A DNA stretch of 51,276 nucleotides from Parcubacteria group bacterium GW2011_GWA2_40_14 (GCA_000996025.1 LBYF01000004.1:1-51276); one strand, 5' to 3'; positions 1 to 9,111 are shown, counted from the first letter of the stretch. Program-made: numbers and translations. Notes: generated by a model not told the origin, from the letters alone.

Positions 1-1
1 T

Positions 2-1936
2 ATTACGCCAACGGGATATGTCGGACCAATCACAAGAGCCAAAATAAACGCACTTTGCGGAGATGTAACAAGTGGAGGTGGAGGTGGAGGCGGTGGAGGA
101 TCTGTCCCACAGCCTCCCTGTGTTAATGGTGTTTGTCCTCCAAAAACTGAGCCACCAAAACCTATTTATGGTTCTCCTGTTATCAGCGGAATAAGTGGGC
201 CACAGTCGTTAAAGGTAGGTGAACAAGGAACTTGGACAGTAACAGCTTCTGACCCAAACAACGGAACACTTAGCTACTCTGTTACCTGGGGAGATGAATA
301 TCAATACCAAAAACCATCAGTTCAAGGAATGTATGCTACTACTCCAACCACCAGTCAGCAATCAGCAATATTTACTCACACTTATTCACAAGTAGGAACA
401 TACACACCAGTATTTACCGTAACCAACAACAATGGCCAGAGCGCAAAAACAAGTTTGAGTGTGAATGTGGGGGAAGTAACTAGCACCAACCGTGCGCCAG
501 TAATCACTGACAATAGTGGTGATCATAGTACTCCGTCTGGACAAGCAGTAAATTTTTATTTTAAAGCTACCGATGCAGACAATGATGATCTTGCTTGGGG
601 AATTTCTGATTGGGGAGATGGTAGTCCGGGTTCAAATTCTACTTGTAGGGAAGGTGGTTCACAAAATGGAGCTAATCATAATTATTCTACCAGCCATACG
701 TGGAATAATCCTGGAAAATATTTAGTTACTGTATTTGTAAGTGACTGTCGTGGTGGCTCTGACTCAGAATCATTTAGTGTTTATGTGGGTGACACCCAAT
801 CTTCCAATTTTACTATCACTACTCCATCTCCACTGCCTAATGCAAAAGTTGGCACTCCTTTCAACACTCCCCTAACTGTTTCAGGGATTCCTACTGGTTA
901 CAATAGTAATTCTCTTGGTTGGGGAACCTCAAACGCTTCTCTCTTTCCTCCTGGTGTATATTTTGGGGCTGGTGAAGGTGGGCAGCAATATATGAATATA
1001 TATGGTACACCAACTGTAGCAGGTATTTATACTTTTTCCATTACTGTTTCTGCTGGTTCGCAATCTGTAAGTAAGCAGTTTACTTTGACCGTAGATCCAG
1101 CGACGACTGTCATCACACCAACCATTACGGTTATTTCTCCAAATGGGGGCGAAACTTTGACGACAGGAAATATTCAAAGGATAAGTTGGACTTCCACTGG
1201 CACCAGTTTGGTTAACTTGGTTAATTTATATATCGTTAATGGTAGCGTTAATACTGGTAGCGGTAATACCAATCTAATTGGTTCTTCTATTCCCACATCG
1301 CAAGGATACTATGATTGGACTATTCCACCAGTGGGACAATTGCCTGGTGGGGTGGGTGGCGGTAACTTCAAAGTTCGTATTGAAAATGCAAATAACTCAA
1401 CAGTGATTGATTACAGCAACGCGTCATTTAGTATCATCGCGCCAGTTACTACTGTACCCGGCTACCGCTATCTCAAAGTACAATCCACCAGTAATTCTTG
1501 GATAGCTTGGCATGAGATTCAGGCAATTGATAGTTCTGGTAATGTCCTCTCGCCAGTTAGTTGCACCCCACTTGCCAGTGGTAGTTACAATTCTTCTTGC
1601 GGGGATGTTTATCCTGGCAAGGGCGGATATTGGAATGCCGGAAGTTTGAGCGGAACTATCACTTTAGACTATGGTAGCGATAAAAATATTACCCAGGTTA
1701 AACTTTTACCCAGCAATAGCCCCACTCTTGCCAATGCCACGCATACGGTTTCTGCTTGGGCAGATGGGGCAAGTGAAGGTAGCGCCACTGTTCTAAAAAC
1801 TTTCAGCGGGCAAATTCAAGACCAAGTGTGGTTGACATATCAGAGTCCAATAGCCCAGTCTAACGCTTCTCAATTGGCAAGTATCTTAGATGCTCTCAAA
1901 TCTGCCCTAGCTTCTCTTAAAAAGTCTCTTCAATAA
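2..1936 (+). CDS. PKD/Ig-like surface protein, 5' end outside window
   Basis: The reading frame is open from the left edge, so the N-terminus is missing; about 644 codons are visible. The first residues (TPTGYVGPITRAKINALCGD) look like the end of a PG_binding_1 peptidoglycan-binding domain. A glycine-rich linker follows, then two PKD-like domains (WGDE and WGDGSPG motifs), an Ig-like domain, a domain opening with ISPNGGETLTTG (as in cell-surface Ser/Thr-rich repeats) and a discoidin-like beta domain (YRYLKVQS, AWHEIQAIDSSG). The last 25 residues form an amphipathic helix. Known family members are secreted, wall-attached adhesins or scaffolds; the role here is inferred. Rich in Thr, Ser, Asn and Gly, with few charges. 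The stop is followed closely by the promoter of the RRM gene. Confidence 0.8.
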   Translation: MTPTGYVGPITRAKINALCGDVTSGGGGGGGGGSVPQPPCVNGVCPPKTEPPKPIYGSPVISGISGPQSLKVGEQGTWTVTASDPNNGTLSYSVTWGDEYQYQKPSVQGMYATTPTTSQQSAIFTHTYSQVGTYTPVFTVTNNNGQSAKTSLSVNVGEVTSTNRAPVITDNSGDHSTPSGQAVNFYFKATDADNDDLAWGISDWGDGSPGSNSTCREGGSQNGANHNYSTSHTWNNPGKYLVTVFVSDCRGGSDSESFSVYVGDTQSSNFTITTPSPLPNAKVGTPFNTPLTVSGIPTGYNSNSLGWGTSNASLFPPGVYFGAGEGGQQYMNIYGTPTVAGIYTFSITVSAGSQSVSKQFTLTVDPATTVITPTITVISPNGGETLTTGNIQRISWTSTGTSLVNLVNLYIVNGSVNTGSGNTNLIGSSIPTSQGYYDWTIPPVGQLPGGVGGGNFKVRIENANNSTVIDYSNASFSIIAPVTTVPGYRYLKVQSTSNSWIAWHEIQAIDSSGNVLSPVSCTPLASGSYNSSCGDVYPGKGGYWNAGSLSGTITLDYGSDKNITQVKLLPSNSPTLANATHTVSAWADGASEGSATVLKTFSGQIQDQVWLTYQSPIAQSNASQLASILDALKSALASLKKSLQ

Positions 1937-1959
1937 TTTTAAAGAAGACATACTATTGA

Positions 1960-1988
1960 TTGACTTATTTTGTGGAGTAGAGTATACT
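1960..1988 (+). promoter_or_regulatory. Promoter of the RRM gene
   Basis: TTGACT (1960-1965) and TATACT (1983-1988) are separated by exactly 17 bp. The predicted transcript starts near 1995, giving a leader of about 107 nt before the RRM start. Long leaders are common on cold-regulated RNA-binding protein genes, but cold control here is only a guess. Confidence 0.7.
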
Positions 1989-2101
1989 GGAACCAATGTA
2001 AGTTTCTCGTATGTTTCTGGCGCAATTTATTTTGTTTGCTGTGAAAAAGAAGAGAGTTCGTCGCCTTACAGCTTAAAATAAAGACGAAGATAAAGAACAG
2101 T

Positions 2102-2419
2102 ATGGCAAAGAAGTTATACGTTGGCGGTATTTCATATACTACTAACGACAGTGCTCTGCGAGATGCGTTTGCGCAAGTAGGGGAAGTTACTTCCGCTACA
2201 ATTATCATGGACAGAATGACAGGCCGGTCAAAAGGATTTGGTTTCGTTGAAATGACCAATGATAGTGATGCAGATGCGGCAATCGCAAAGTGGAACGGTG
2301 TGGAACTTGATGGACGCAAGCTTACGGTAAATGAAGCTCGTCCAATGGAACCACGAGCGCCACGAACTGGTGGTGGTAGTTTTGATCGTGGGAACGATCG
2401 AGGTGGCCGAACTTGGTAA
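2102..2419 (+). CDS. RRM-domain RNA-binding protein
   Basis: A 105-residue protein made of one RNA recognition motif with a short Arg/Gly-rich tail. RNP2 (LYVGGI, residues 4-9) and RNP1 (KGFGFVEM, residues about 42-49) are both clear, and the tail carries RG-type repeats (GGGSFDRGNDRGGR). Bacterial single-RRM proteins of this kind bind single-stranded RNA and are often induced in the cold. It has its own promoter and a leader of about 107 nt, and is followed by a large hairpin and a weak terminator, so it is probably transcribed alone. There is only a weak Shine-Dalgarno before the ATG. Confidence 0.9.
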   Translation: MAKKLYVGGISYTTNDSALRDAFAQVGEVTSATIIMDRMTGRSKGFGFVEMTNDSDADAAIAKWNGVELDGRKLTVNEARPMEPRAPRTGGGSFDRGNDRGGRTW

Positions 2420-2441
2420 TATCAGAACTTCCAAATTTAGC

Positions 2442-2528
2442 GAAATTCTTTGTTGGAATGCAAAAAATAATTCTTCACCGTACTACCAGTACGCCTCGAA
2501 TTATTTTTCACATTCCGCCTCGAATTTC
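2442..2528 (+). repeat. Long bulged hairpin (TCAC/CCTC family, copy A)
   Basis: Nested inverted repeats: GAAATTC (2442-2448) with GAATTTC (2522-2528), GGAATG with CATTCC, AATAATTC with GAATTATT, and a tip of CGTAC-TACCA-GTACG. The internal loop just below the tip is TTCAC on the left and CCTC on the right. The same loop with differently sequenced stems occurs near 7650, 17850 and 45440. Confidence 0.6.
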
Positions 2529-2571
2529 ATCTAAATTATGAAAGTTTTGAAAAAATCAATTCAACAAAAAG

Positions 2572-2591
2572 CGCCCTCACGGGTGTTTTTT
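2572..2591 (+). terminator. Short rho-independent terminator after RRM gene
   Basis: CGCCC-TCAC-GGGTG stem-loop followed by six T residues, preceded by an A-run. The stem is only 5 bp with one G-T pair, so it may be weak. Confidence 0.5.
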
Positions 2592-2650
2592 GTTTGTTTG
2601 CGATATAATTAATACAGAATAGTTCTTAAAAAAATTTGGAGGACAAAATC

Positions 2651-3487
2651 ATGGAAAGTTCACAACTTGCCGAAAAACGTCCGTGGGAACTTCCATGGTG
2701 GAAACCTTCGGATGGTAACAGAAAAACGTTTACGTATATTGTTTCGATTCATGTTTTGGCACTGGTTGGAATATTTCTTTTTCCTATTCCAGGATGGGGA
2801 TTATTTCTTTTGGTGCTGGCAGTCATTTCTTGTGGCGGATTAGGTACCAGTTTGTGTTACCACCGCGCCCTAGCTCATCGGTCTGTCAAACTCCACCCGG
2901 TTGTTGAACAATCGCTCATTTTCTGCGCTGTTATAAACGGTTCGGGAACTCCGAGCACCTGGGTTCCAAATCACAGGAATCATCACGCAGATTCAGATAC
3001 AGTTGATGATGTTTCAAGTCCTCGTCACGGGGGATTTTGGTGGGCTCATCTACGCTGGGTTTATCAGTGGTCAGCTTCCAATTTGAAGAAATGGGCTCCC
3101 GACATCAATCAACCGAAGTATTTGATTTGGGCAAAACTTCAGCCAATTCTCATACTTCTTTCCATTTTCTCCGGCTATTTTGTGGCTGGTTGGAAAGGAT
3201 TTTTCTGGTTGGGGGCCATTCGGCTAGTTTACATTCTGCACATGCAGATGTTTGTAAACAGTCTGCTTCATATGACACCCGGACTTCCAGAGGGAGTTGA
3301 TTCAAGTCGAAACGTCTGGTGGCTCGGACCATTCCAAGCGACTGCTTGGGGAGAGAATTGGCACCGCAATCATCACTCCAAATCAGCTTCGGCCTGCTTT
3401 AGCCGAGAGTGGTGGCAGGTTGATGTACCTTGGTACGTCATTAAAATACTTTCGTTTGTTGGACTTGCTACAAACGTCAGAACTTGA
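2651..3487 (+). CDS. Membrane fatty-acid (acyl-CoA type) desaturase
   Basis: 278 residues from the ATG at 2651, chosen because GGAGG lies 8 nt upstream; an in-frame TTG at 2636 overlaps that ribosome site and is unlikely. All three histidine boxes of membrane di-iron desaturases are present: HRALAHR, NHRNHH and NWHRNHH. Hydrophobic stretches sit between the boxes (FTYIVSIHVLALVGIFLFPI; ILILLSIFSGYF). The family introduces a double bond, usually delta-9, into acyl chains with O2 and an electron donor. An O2-using lipid enzyme is notable in a lineage expected to be fermentative and to scavenge lipids; the host or environmental fatty acids may be the substrate (inference). Followed by a good terminator. 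Confidence 0.9.
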   Translation: MESSQLAEKRPWELPWWKPSDGNRKTFTYIVSIHVLALVGIFLFPIPGWGLFLLVLAVISCGGLGTSLCYHRALAHRSVKLHPVVEQSLIFCAVINGSGTPSTWVPNHRNHHADSDTVDDVSSPRHGGFWWAHLRWVYQWSASNLKKWAPDINQPKYLIWAKLQPILILLSIFSGYFVAGWKGFFWLGAIRLVYILHMQMFVNSLLHMTPGLPEGVDSSRNVWWLGPFQATAWGENWHRNHHSKSASACFSREWWQVDVPWYVIKILSFVGLATNVRT

Positions 3488-3503
3488 CAACAAATGTTGT
3501 CTC

Positions 3504-3536
3504 TCCGCTCCTGTCAAAGGGAGCGGATGATTTTTT
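3504..3536 (+). terminator. Terminator after desaturase
   Basis: TCCGCTCC pairs with GGAGCGGA around an 8-nt loop, followed by GATTTTTT. It would separate the desaturase from the DUF192 gene. Confidence 0.75.
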
Positions 3537-3553
3537 ATGATAAAATGATATTT

Positions 3554-4000
3554 ATGCTTTCAAATAATAAGATTTTAATTCTAATTATCACCATTCTTAT
3601 TTTTACTGTGATTTTTGGTTTCATTTACGGAAATAAAACTCAATCACAGATTATTTTAAATGGGAAAATTTTTCAGGCAGAGGTCGTTCGTAGTCAATCT
3701 GAACTTGGAAGGGGATTGTCTGGTCACAAAGGACTTTCGGATAACGAAGGAATGCTTTTTATCTTTGACAAGCCAGATAATTACGGTTTTTGGATGAAAG
3801 ACATGCGGTTTCCGATTGATATCATTTGGCTGGACCAAAATTTCAAAGTAGTTCATGTAGAAAAGTCGGTAGCTACTAGCACATACCCGAAAGTTTTCTA
3901 TCCAAGTGGTCCTGCCACATATGTTTTGGAGGTAAATTCAGGAATATCAGATTCGATTAATCTGCAAATTGGTGATGAAGCAAAATTTATAAAAAAGTAA
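3554..4000 (+). CDS. DUF192 family membrane-anchored protein
   Basis: 148 residues from the ATG at 3554; upstream in-frame codons lie inside the preceding terminator. Residues 1-25 form a signal anchor (ILILIITILIFTVIFGFIYG). The rest matches DUF192: GRGLSGHKGLSDNEGMLFIF, then FWMKDMRFPIDIIWLD and a small beta barrel ending in LQIGDEAKF. The family is widespread and extracytoplasmic, with no firm biochemical role. It is probably transcribed alone from an AT-rich promoter overlapping the end of the terminator. Confidence 0.85.
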   Translation: MLSNNKILILIITILIFTVIFGFIYGNKTQSQIILNGKIFQAEVVRSQSELGRGLSGHKGLSDNEGMLFIFDKPDNYGFWMKDMRFPIDIIWLDQNFKVVHVEKSVATSTYPKVFYPSGPATYVLEVNSGISDSINLQIGDEAKFIKK

Positions 4001-4143
4001 CTTAAAAAAGCCCTTACTTTCGGCCTCTGGTAGCGTTCTTTTTATGACCACTTTACACACAAGTCTTTTTATTTTATGAGTTTAAAAAAGATGAGTTATC
4101 CACTTTTTTATAATTGAAAAAAGAGTACAATAAACAGACCAAA

Positions 4144-4169
4144 AGCAAAATTTTTCAATAAATTTTGCT
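4144..4169 (+). other. Hairpin in the nrdJ leader
   Basis: A perfect 10-bp inverted repeat, AGCAAAATTT-TTCAAT-AAATTTTGCT, lies 37-62 nt before the nrdJ start, in an otherwise featureless AT-rich 205-bp gap. It could be a leader hairpin or an operator. I see neither the NrdR box pattern nor a cobalamin riboswitch core. Confidence 0.5.
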
Positions 4170-4205
4170 AATTTTAATCATAAAAAGTTAATTTATTGGA
4201 AAAAT

Positions 4206-6506
4206 ATGTCAAAAGTCACAAAAAAGAGCAAATTAATCAAAAGTGTTGAGAAAAGAAACGGTCAGGTCGTAGCTTTTGACATTGAACGCATCACAATTGC
4301 TATTAAAAAGGCCATGCTTGCCGCTAATGAGGGTTCTTTGGAGGAGGCAGGTATGGTGGCCAACAAGGTTTTTGCCGACCTTGTTCGGATTTCCAAAAAA
4401 CATCCTACTTTTGTGCCGACTGTGGAGGGTATTCAGAATTCCGTTGAAAAAGAATTGATGCTTTCTGAATATGTTGTTACAGCAAAAGCATATATTTTGT
4501 ATCGCGAAGAGCGTACCCGCCTACGTTACAAAGGAATTGAGGTTTCAGAAAAGGTAAAAAAGTTGGCGATGGACAGTAAAAAATATTTCAGAAATCCTCT
4601 GGGTGAATTTGTCTATTATAGAACATATTCAAAATGGATTCCGGAGGAAAATCGTCGGGAGACTTGGATAGAAACAGTGGACCGATACATGGATTTTATG
4701 AAAGAGAATCTCGGCAAGAAATTAAAAGATTTGGAGTACAAAGAAGTGCGTGAGGCCATTTTGAAACAAGAAGCTATGCCATCCATGCGACTCCTCCAGT
4801 TTGCTGGTAATGCTACTCGAGTCAATAACATCTGCGCTTACAACTGTTCATATATTGCTCCGGAAAAATGGCGAGACTTCTCTGAAATAATGTTTATATC
4901 AATGAGTGGCACTGGAGTTGGCTGGTCAGTGGAAAGTGATAACATTCAAAAACTTCCCCAAATAAAAAGACAAACTGGGAAAAAATTAGCAACGTTTGTT
5001 GTGCCGGATAGCAAGGAAGGTTGGGCCGAGGCGTTGACACTTGGAATGGAGACATGGGCATCGGGGCTTGATATTGATTTTGATTTTTCACAATTGCGAC
5101 CAGTAGGAGCTAGACTCAAAACTATGGGAGGAAAGTCGGCTGGACCAGAGCCTTTGCGAGACCTCCTTGCTTTCACCAGAAGAAAGATGCTCACTCGCCA
5201 GGGCAAGAGATTAGAGAATATTAATGCTCATGATATTATTTGTAAAATAGGAGAAAATGTTGTTGCTGGTGGAGTTCGTCGAAGTGCCATGATTTCTCTT
5301 TCCGATTTGGATGATGTTGCAGTTCGTGATGCAAAAAAAGGACAGTTCTGGAACACTGACCCGCAGAGAATGCTAGCCAATAACTCAGCGGTGTATGAGA
5401 GTAAGCCAACAAATGAGGAGTTTATGGACGAATGGATAGCTTTGATGAAGTCTAAATCAGGTGAAAGAGGAATTTATAATCGTGAAGGATTGAAGTACAC
5501 ACTACCAAAACGACGTTTAGACCAATTCGGTCCTGACCAGACTCCGAGATGGGGAGGCAATCCATGCGGAGAAATTATTTTACAGTCAAAGCAGTTCTGC
5601 AACTTGTCAGAAATCGTTGCTCGGGTAGATGATACGGAAAAGTCACTTTTGCGAAAGCTACGCATAGCAACTATTCTCGGCACATATCAAGCATCACTAA
5701 CTAATTTTCCATATCTTTCAGCCGAGTGGAAAGAAAATTGCGAGAAAGAAGCTCTTCTCGGAGTTTCCATCACGGGTCAGTTTGACTGCCCGGCTGTCAG
5801 GACGCCAGAAATGATGAGAAAACTTAAACTTGAATCTATTAAAGTAAATAAAATGTATGCAAGACGATTTGGCATTAATCAATCCACATGTATTACTTGT
5901 GTCAAACCATCTGGCAATCTTTCTCAGACAGTAGATTCATCATCAGGAATTCACCCTCGCAATTCCGCATACTATATTAGACGTGCTCGCATTGCCTCAA
6001 CTGATGCTCTATTCAAAATGTTGCGTGATCAAGGCGTGCCATTTCACCCAGAGGTTGGTCAAACATTGGCTTCCGCCACAACATTTGTTTTTGATTTTCC
6101 TGTGAAAGCTCCGGATAAATCAGTTTTCAAAGACGATCAGACAGCTATAGAACAACTGGAGTACTGGAAAATGGTCAAAGAAAATTTCACCGAACACAAT
6201 CCCTCAACCACTATCTCTATTGGCGACGATGAATGGATAGAAGTAGCCAACTGGATTTATAAAAATTGGAATATTGTCGGTGGGCTGGCATTCTTACCGC
6301 GAGACAATCATGTTTACCAGCTTGCGCCATATGAAGCTATTGACGAAACAACATATAAAGAAATGCTCAAACGCTTTGAACATATCGATTTTTCAAAGAT
6401 TGTAACCTACGAAGTGACAGACGAACTAAACCAGAAAGACGAGCTGGCATGTGTTGGAGGAGTTTGTACCATAGACGATATACCGGTTGAAGTGACTAAG
6501 GTCTAG
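4206..6506 (+). CDS. nrdJ: Adenosylcobalamin-dependent ribonucleotide reductase (class II)
   Basis: 766 residues. Makes deoxyribonucleotides from ribonucleotides using adenosylcobalamin to generate the thiyl radical. An N-terminal ATP-cone (residues about 10-95, KRNGQVVAFDIERITIAIKK) provides allosteric control. The barrel shows the active-site cysteines: NNICAYNCSY near residue 208, and NPCGEI and FCNLSEI near 451-466. The C-terminal CVGGVC (about 749-754) is the mobile redox pair re-reduced by thioredoxin-like partners. The length and motifs fit monomeric triphosphate-type NrdJ. No B12 synthesis genes are in the window, so cobalamin would have to be imported. It sits alone between two gaps, with its own terminator. 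Confidence 0.93.
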   Translation: MSKVTKKSKLIKSVEKRNGQVVAFDIERITIAIKKAMLAANEGSLEEAGMVANKVFADLVRISKKHPTFVPTVEGIQNSVEKELMLSEYVVTAKAYILYREERTRLRYKGIEVSEKVKKLAMDSKKYFRNPLGEFVYYRTYSKWIPEENRRETWIETVDRYMDFMKENLGKKLKDLEYKEVREAILKQEAMPSMRLLQFAGNATRVNNICAYNCSYIAPEKWRDFSEIMFISMSGTGVGWSVESDNIQKLPQIKRQTGKKLATFVVPDSKEGWAEALTLGMETWASGLDIDFDFSQLRPVGARLKTMGGKSAGPEPLRDLLAFTRRKMLTRQGKRLENINAHDIICKIGENVVAGGVRRSAMISLSDLDDVAVRDAKKGQFWNTDPQRMLANNSAVYESKPTNEEFMDEWIALMKSKSGERGIYNREGLKYTLPKRRLDQFGPDQTPRWGGNPCGEIILQSKQFCNLSEIVARVDDTEKSLLRKLRIATILGTYQASLTNFPYLSAEWKENCEKEALLGVSITGQFDCPAVRTPEMMRKLKLESIKVNKMYARRFGINQSTCITCVKPSGNLSQTVDSSSGIHPRNSAYYIRRARIASTDALFKMLRDQGVPFHPEVGQTLASATTFVFDFPVKAPDKSVFKDDQTAIEQLEYWKMVKENFTEHNPSTTISIGDDEWIEVANWIYKNWNIVGGLAFLPRDNHVYQLAPYEAIDETTYKEMLKRFEHIDFSKIVTYEVTDELNQKDELACVGGVCTIDDIPVEVTKV

Positions 6507-6509
6507 GAT

Positions 6510-6537
6510 AAAAGACGCACCGTCTGGTGCGTCTTTT
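6510..6537 (+). terminator. Terminator after nrdJ
   Basis: AAAAGACGCACC-GTCT-GGTGCGTCTTTT, a perfect 12-bp stem with a U-tract. It separates nrdJ from gap. Confidence 0.9.
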
Positions 6538-6561
6538 GATTTGTTTTGATACAATATATTA

Positions 6562-7602
6562 ATGAAAATAATCAAAGTTGCTATAAACGGTGTCGGACGG
6601 ATTGGACGGGCATTTCTTAGAGTTGCAATCCTGCGAGAAGATATAAATATTGTTGCCATAAACGACTTGGGCGATATAGACAATATTGCTTATCTTTTGA
6701 AATACGATACTGTCTACGGACAAAAGTTTTCTTCTGTGGTTGTTTCTCCAGACAAAAAGAAAATAATTATAGATGATAAAGAGATAACATTTTTCTCTGA
6801 AAAAGACCCTAGTCTTTTACCGTGGAAAGATTTAGACATAGATGTGGTAGTAGAGTCTACTGGATTTTTTACAACTTATGAAAAAGCTCGTGCGCATGTT
6901 ACTGCTGGAGCAAAAAAGGTAGTCATTACCGCTCCGGCTCACGATGATCCGGCTGGTAATGTTTGCGCTCCAGACGAGGGCACTATACTTACGGGTGTTA
7001 ATTGTGATTCACTGTCGGAAAAAGTTGTTACATCAAATGCTTCTTGCACTACAAATGCAGGCAGTCCTGTCCTGAAAATTCTAAATGATGCTATTGGCAT
7101 TGAAAAAGCGGTATTGAACACTGTCCACGGCTATACTGCCAGCCAGAATTTGGTAGATGGACCGAATGCAAAAGATTGGAAAGAAGGTCGAGCTGCCGCT
7201 GTCAATATTGTACCGACTAAAACTGGCGCAGCTCTGGCCACTACAAAAGCCATGACAGAACTTGCGGGGAAATTTGACGGCATTGCTATGCGTGTGCCTG
7301 TGGTCTGCGGTTCTATTGCGGATATTACTTTTATTGCCAAAAGAAATACAACAGTGGAAGAAGTAAATGACATACTGAAAAAAGCGGCAGAAGATAAACA
7401 CTGGGAGAAAATATTTTCTGTGACAGAAGATCCTATTGTTTCGTCGGATATTATTGGTAGTAAGTTTGCTTCTATCGCAGACCTTGGACTGACTCGCGTT
7501 GTTGATGGTAATTTAGTGAAAGTTATGGCGTGGTATGATAATGAAGTTGGGTATGCGCATGTTTTGGCTCTGCATGTTGTCAAAACCGCTTCATTTTTGT
7601 GA
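6562..7602 (+). CDS. gap: Glyceraldehyde-3-phosphate dehydrogenase
   Basis: 346 residues. Oxidises and phosphorylates glyceraldehyde 3-phosphate with NAD(P). The Rossmann motif NGVGRIGR is at residues 9-16, and the catalytic loop SNASCTTN, with its Cys near residue 161, is intact. NIVPTKTGAA and the C-terminal WYDNEVGYAHV also match the family. The -10 box TACAAT (6550-6555) ends 6 nt before the ATG, so the mRNA is probably leaderless. It opens the central-carbon gene block and is followed by a gap of about 250 bp filled with structured repeats. Confidence 0.97.
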   Translation: MKIIKVAINGVGRIGRAFLRVAILREDINIVAINDLGDIDNIAYLLKYDTVYGQKFSSVVVSPDKKKIIIDDKEITFFSEKDPSLLPWKDLDIDVVVESTGFFTTYEKARAHVTAGAKKVVITAPAHDDPAGNVCAPDEGTILTGVNCDSLSEKVVTSNASCTTNAGSPVLKILNDAIGIEKAVLNTVHGYTASQNLVDGPNAKDWKEGRAAAVNIVPTKTGAALATTKAMTELAGKFDGIAMRVPVVCGSIADITFIAKRNTTVEEVNDILKKAAEDKHWEKIFSVTEDPIVSSDIIGSKFASIADLGLTRVVDGNLVKVMAWYDNEVGYAHVLALHVVKTASFL

Positions 7603-7626
7603 TGCTCGGGTCTTTTTCACGAATCT

Positions 7627-7832
7627 CATCGTCTAAAATCTAAAACTTCCTCGTCACCTACCAACGAGGTAGGCTCCGAGTTAGTTCCAGATTTTATACG
7701 CGACCTTCGCGAAACCTCCTTACAGGAGCAGTATACCTTTTGGATTTTTTGTTTCGCAAATCTCACAAAAATTCTCAAAAGGTTTTACGAAGTCATAACA
7801 TGACTTCTCACCTCCGAGCTAGTTACAAATTT
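7627..7832 (+). repeat. Composite intergenic repeat (bulged hairpin copy B plus mosaic repeat)
   Basis: The left part (7627-7707) is framed by CATCGTCTAAAAT and ATTTTATACGCGACCTT, the same borders as at 45408-45488. Inside, CTCG-TCAC-CTACC-AACGA-GGTAG-GCTC-CGAG forms a bulged hairpin. The right part (about 7711-7832) holds TCCTTACAGGAGCAG and the hairpin AAGTCA-TAACA-TGACTT followed by CTCAC. Both recur in inverted orientation at 33662-33778, where the hairpin reads AAGTCG-TAACA-CGACTT, a compensatory change. No credible ORF lies here. Confidence 0.6.
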
Positions 7833-7856
7833 CTTGGATAGATGTAAAATAGGACA

Positions 7857-8318
7857 ATGAAACTATATATAGGATCGGATCATGCTGGGTTTGAAATGAA
7901 GCGGGAGTTAATCACTTTTCTTTCGGAAAGTGGTTTTGATGTTGTAGATTGCGGTCCAAATGTCTATGACCCAGAAGATGACTATCCGGATTATGTTTCT
8001 GTTGTGGCTAAAAATATTTCAGAGGATGTTTCAAAAGATATTGAGTCCTTTGGCATTGTCATCGGCAAGTCTGGGCAAGGCGAAGCTATGGTAGCCAATC
8101 GCTTTCCCAATGTTCGATGCACCGTTTTTTATGGTGGGTCAAAACACGTTTTGATGCTTTCTCGAGAACACAATAATGCAAACATGCTTTCGCTAGGTGC
8201 AAATTTTTTGACAAATGTGGAAGCACGACAAGCGATAGAATTGTGGCTTAACACCAAATTTTCCGGTGATGCAAGGCATGTTAGGAGAATACGGAAAATT
8301 GAAAATATCAAAATCTAA
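7857..8318 (+). CDS. rpiB: Ribose-5-phosphate isomerase B
   Basis: 153 residues of the RpiB/LacAB family, interconverting ribose 5-phosphate and ribulose 5-phosphate. The N-terminal GSDHAGFEMK motif holds the phosphate/ring-opening residues. The usual CGTGIG loop with its catalytic Cys is replaced by GKSGQGEAMVANR, resembling the mycobacterial type that uses Glu as the acid-base. REHNNANMLSLGA matches the conserved late motif. TAAAAT ends 6 nt before the ATG, suggesting a leaderless mRNA. It feeds the non-oxidative pentose phosphate genes just downstream. Confidence 0.93.
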   Translation: MKLYIGSDHAGFEMKRELITFLSESGFDVVDCGPNVYDPEDDYPDYVSVVAKNISEDVSKDIESFGIVIGKSGQGEAMVANRFPNVRCTVFYGGSKHVLMLSREHNNANMLSLGANFLTNVEARQAIELWLNTKFSGDARHVRRIRKIENIKI

Positions 8319-8329
8319 ACTTCCAATGT

Positions 8330-8415
8330 CAAATCAAATCCAAAATCCAAATATTAAAATTTTGAAATTTAATCATTTGATATTGATTGGAAATTTGGAT
8401 TTTGTGATTTGAAAT
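8330..8415 (+). repeat. AT-rich inverted repeat between rpiB and rpe
   Basis: Left arm AATCAAATCCAAAATCCAAA pairs imperfectly with ATTTGGATTTTGTGATTTGA on the right, forming a long weak hairpin. Such low-complexity hairpins also occur at 35780-35858. Confidence 0.5.
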
Positions 8416-8422
8416 TAAATAT

Positions 8423-9091
8423 ATGCAAGTCGTCCCAGCAATCATTCCTCAAACAAAAGAGCAGTTGGAAGAGGAAATAAATAAAGTAGCAAAATTTGCA
8501 AACCTGATTCAGGTAGATATCTCCGATGGTATTTTTACGGGAACTAAATCATGGCCTTACAACGGGCGTGACACTGATTTCTTTGATTCATTGACTAAAG
8601 AAACAGTTGGATGGCCTATGTGGGAGAAGTTGGATATAGAAGTTCATCTCATGGTTAAAAGTCCGGAAAATGTTCTTTCTGATTGGATACGTACTGGCGT
8701 ATCTGCCGTCGTCGCTCATATAGAAGCCACGGATAATTTTCAAAAAGTCATAGATATTTGTAGAGAACATACTGTGGCAGTAGGCGTTGCTATAAAGCCA
8801 TCAACTGACATCGCGCGACTTGAACCAGTTGTTTCCCAAGTTGATTTTATTCAAGTCATGGGTAACGACTTACTTGGAAAACATGGAGTAGAACTTGATC
8901 CAAAATCAGTAGAGCAAATAAAAAAATTGCACACGCTCTATCCAGAGCGTATAATTGCTATTGATATCGGTGTGTCTGAAGATACTGCGCAGACTCTGGT
9001 ATCTGCCGGCGCAAACAAACTGATTTCTGGTTCGGCTATTTTGGATTCAGAAAATCCAGAAGAAGTTTTTAAATATTTTGAATCTTTGTAA
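8423..9091 (+). CDS. rpe: Ribulose-phosphate 3-epimerase (divergent)
   Basis: 222-residue TIM-barrel protein. Family landmarks are PAIIP at the start, LIQVDISDGIF (metal/active-site Asp), EVHLMVKSPE, VAIKPSTD, FIQVMG and the C-terminal phosphate-binding GANKLISGSAIL. It would interconvert ribulose 5-phosphate and xylulose 5-phosphate. The sequence is divergent, with an extra segment after DGIF (TGTKSWPYNGRDTDFFDSL), so a related ketose-phosphate epimerase is possible. Position between rpiB and transketolase supports the assignment. Confidence 0.8.
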   Translation: MQVVPAIIPQTKEQLEEEINKVAKFANLIQVDISDGIFTGTKSWPYNGRDTDFFDSLTKETVGWPMWEKLDIEVHLMVKSPENVLSDWIRTGVSAVVAHIEATDNFQKVIDICREHTVAVGVAIKPSTDIARLEPVVSQVDFIQVMGNDLLGKHGVELDPKSVEQIKKLHTLYPERIIAIDIGVSEDTAQTLVSAGANKLISGSAILDSENPEEVFKYFESL

Positions 9092-9111
9092 TCATAAAAT
9101 TTCTTATTCAA

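Noticed and set aside
4001-4205. A cobalamin riboswitch before the B12-dependent reductase
   Set aside because: The gap is too short and AT-rich, and shows no B12-box-like conserved core; only a simple 10-bp hairpin is present.
4206-6506. An intein in nrdJ, a common insertion site
   Set aside because: The length (766) and continuous family motifs leave no room for one.
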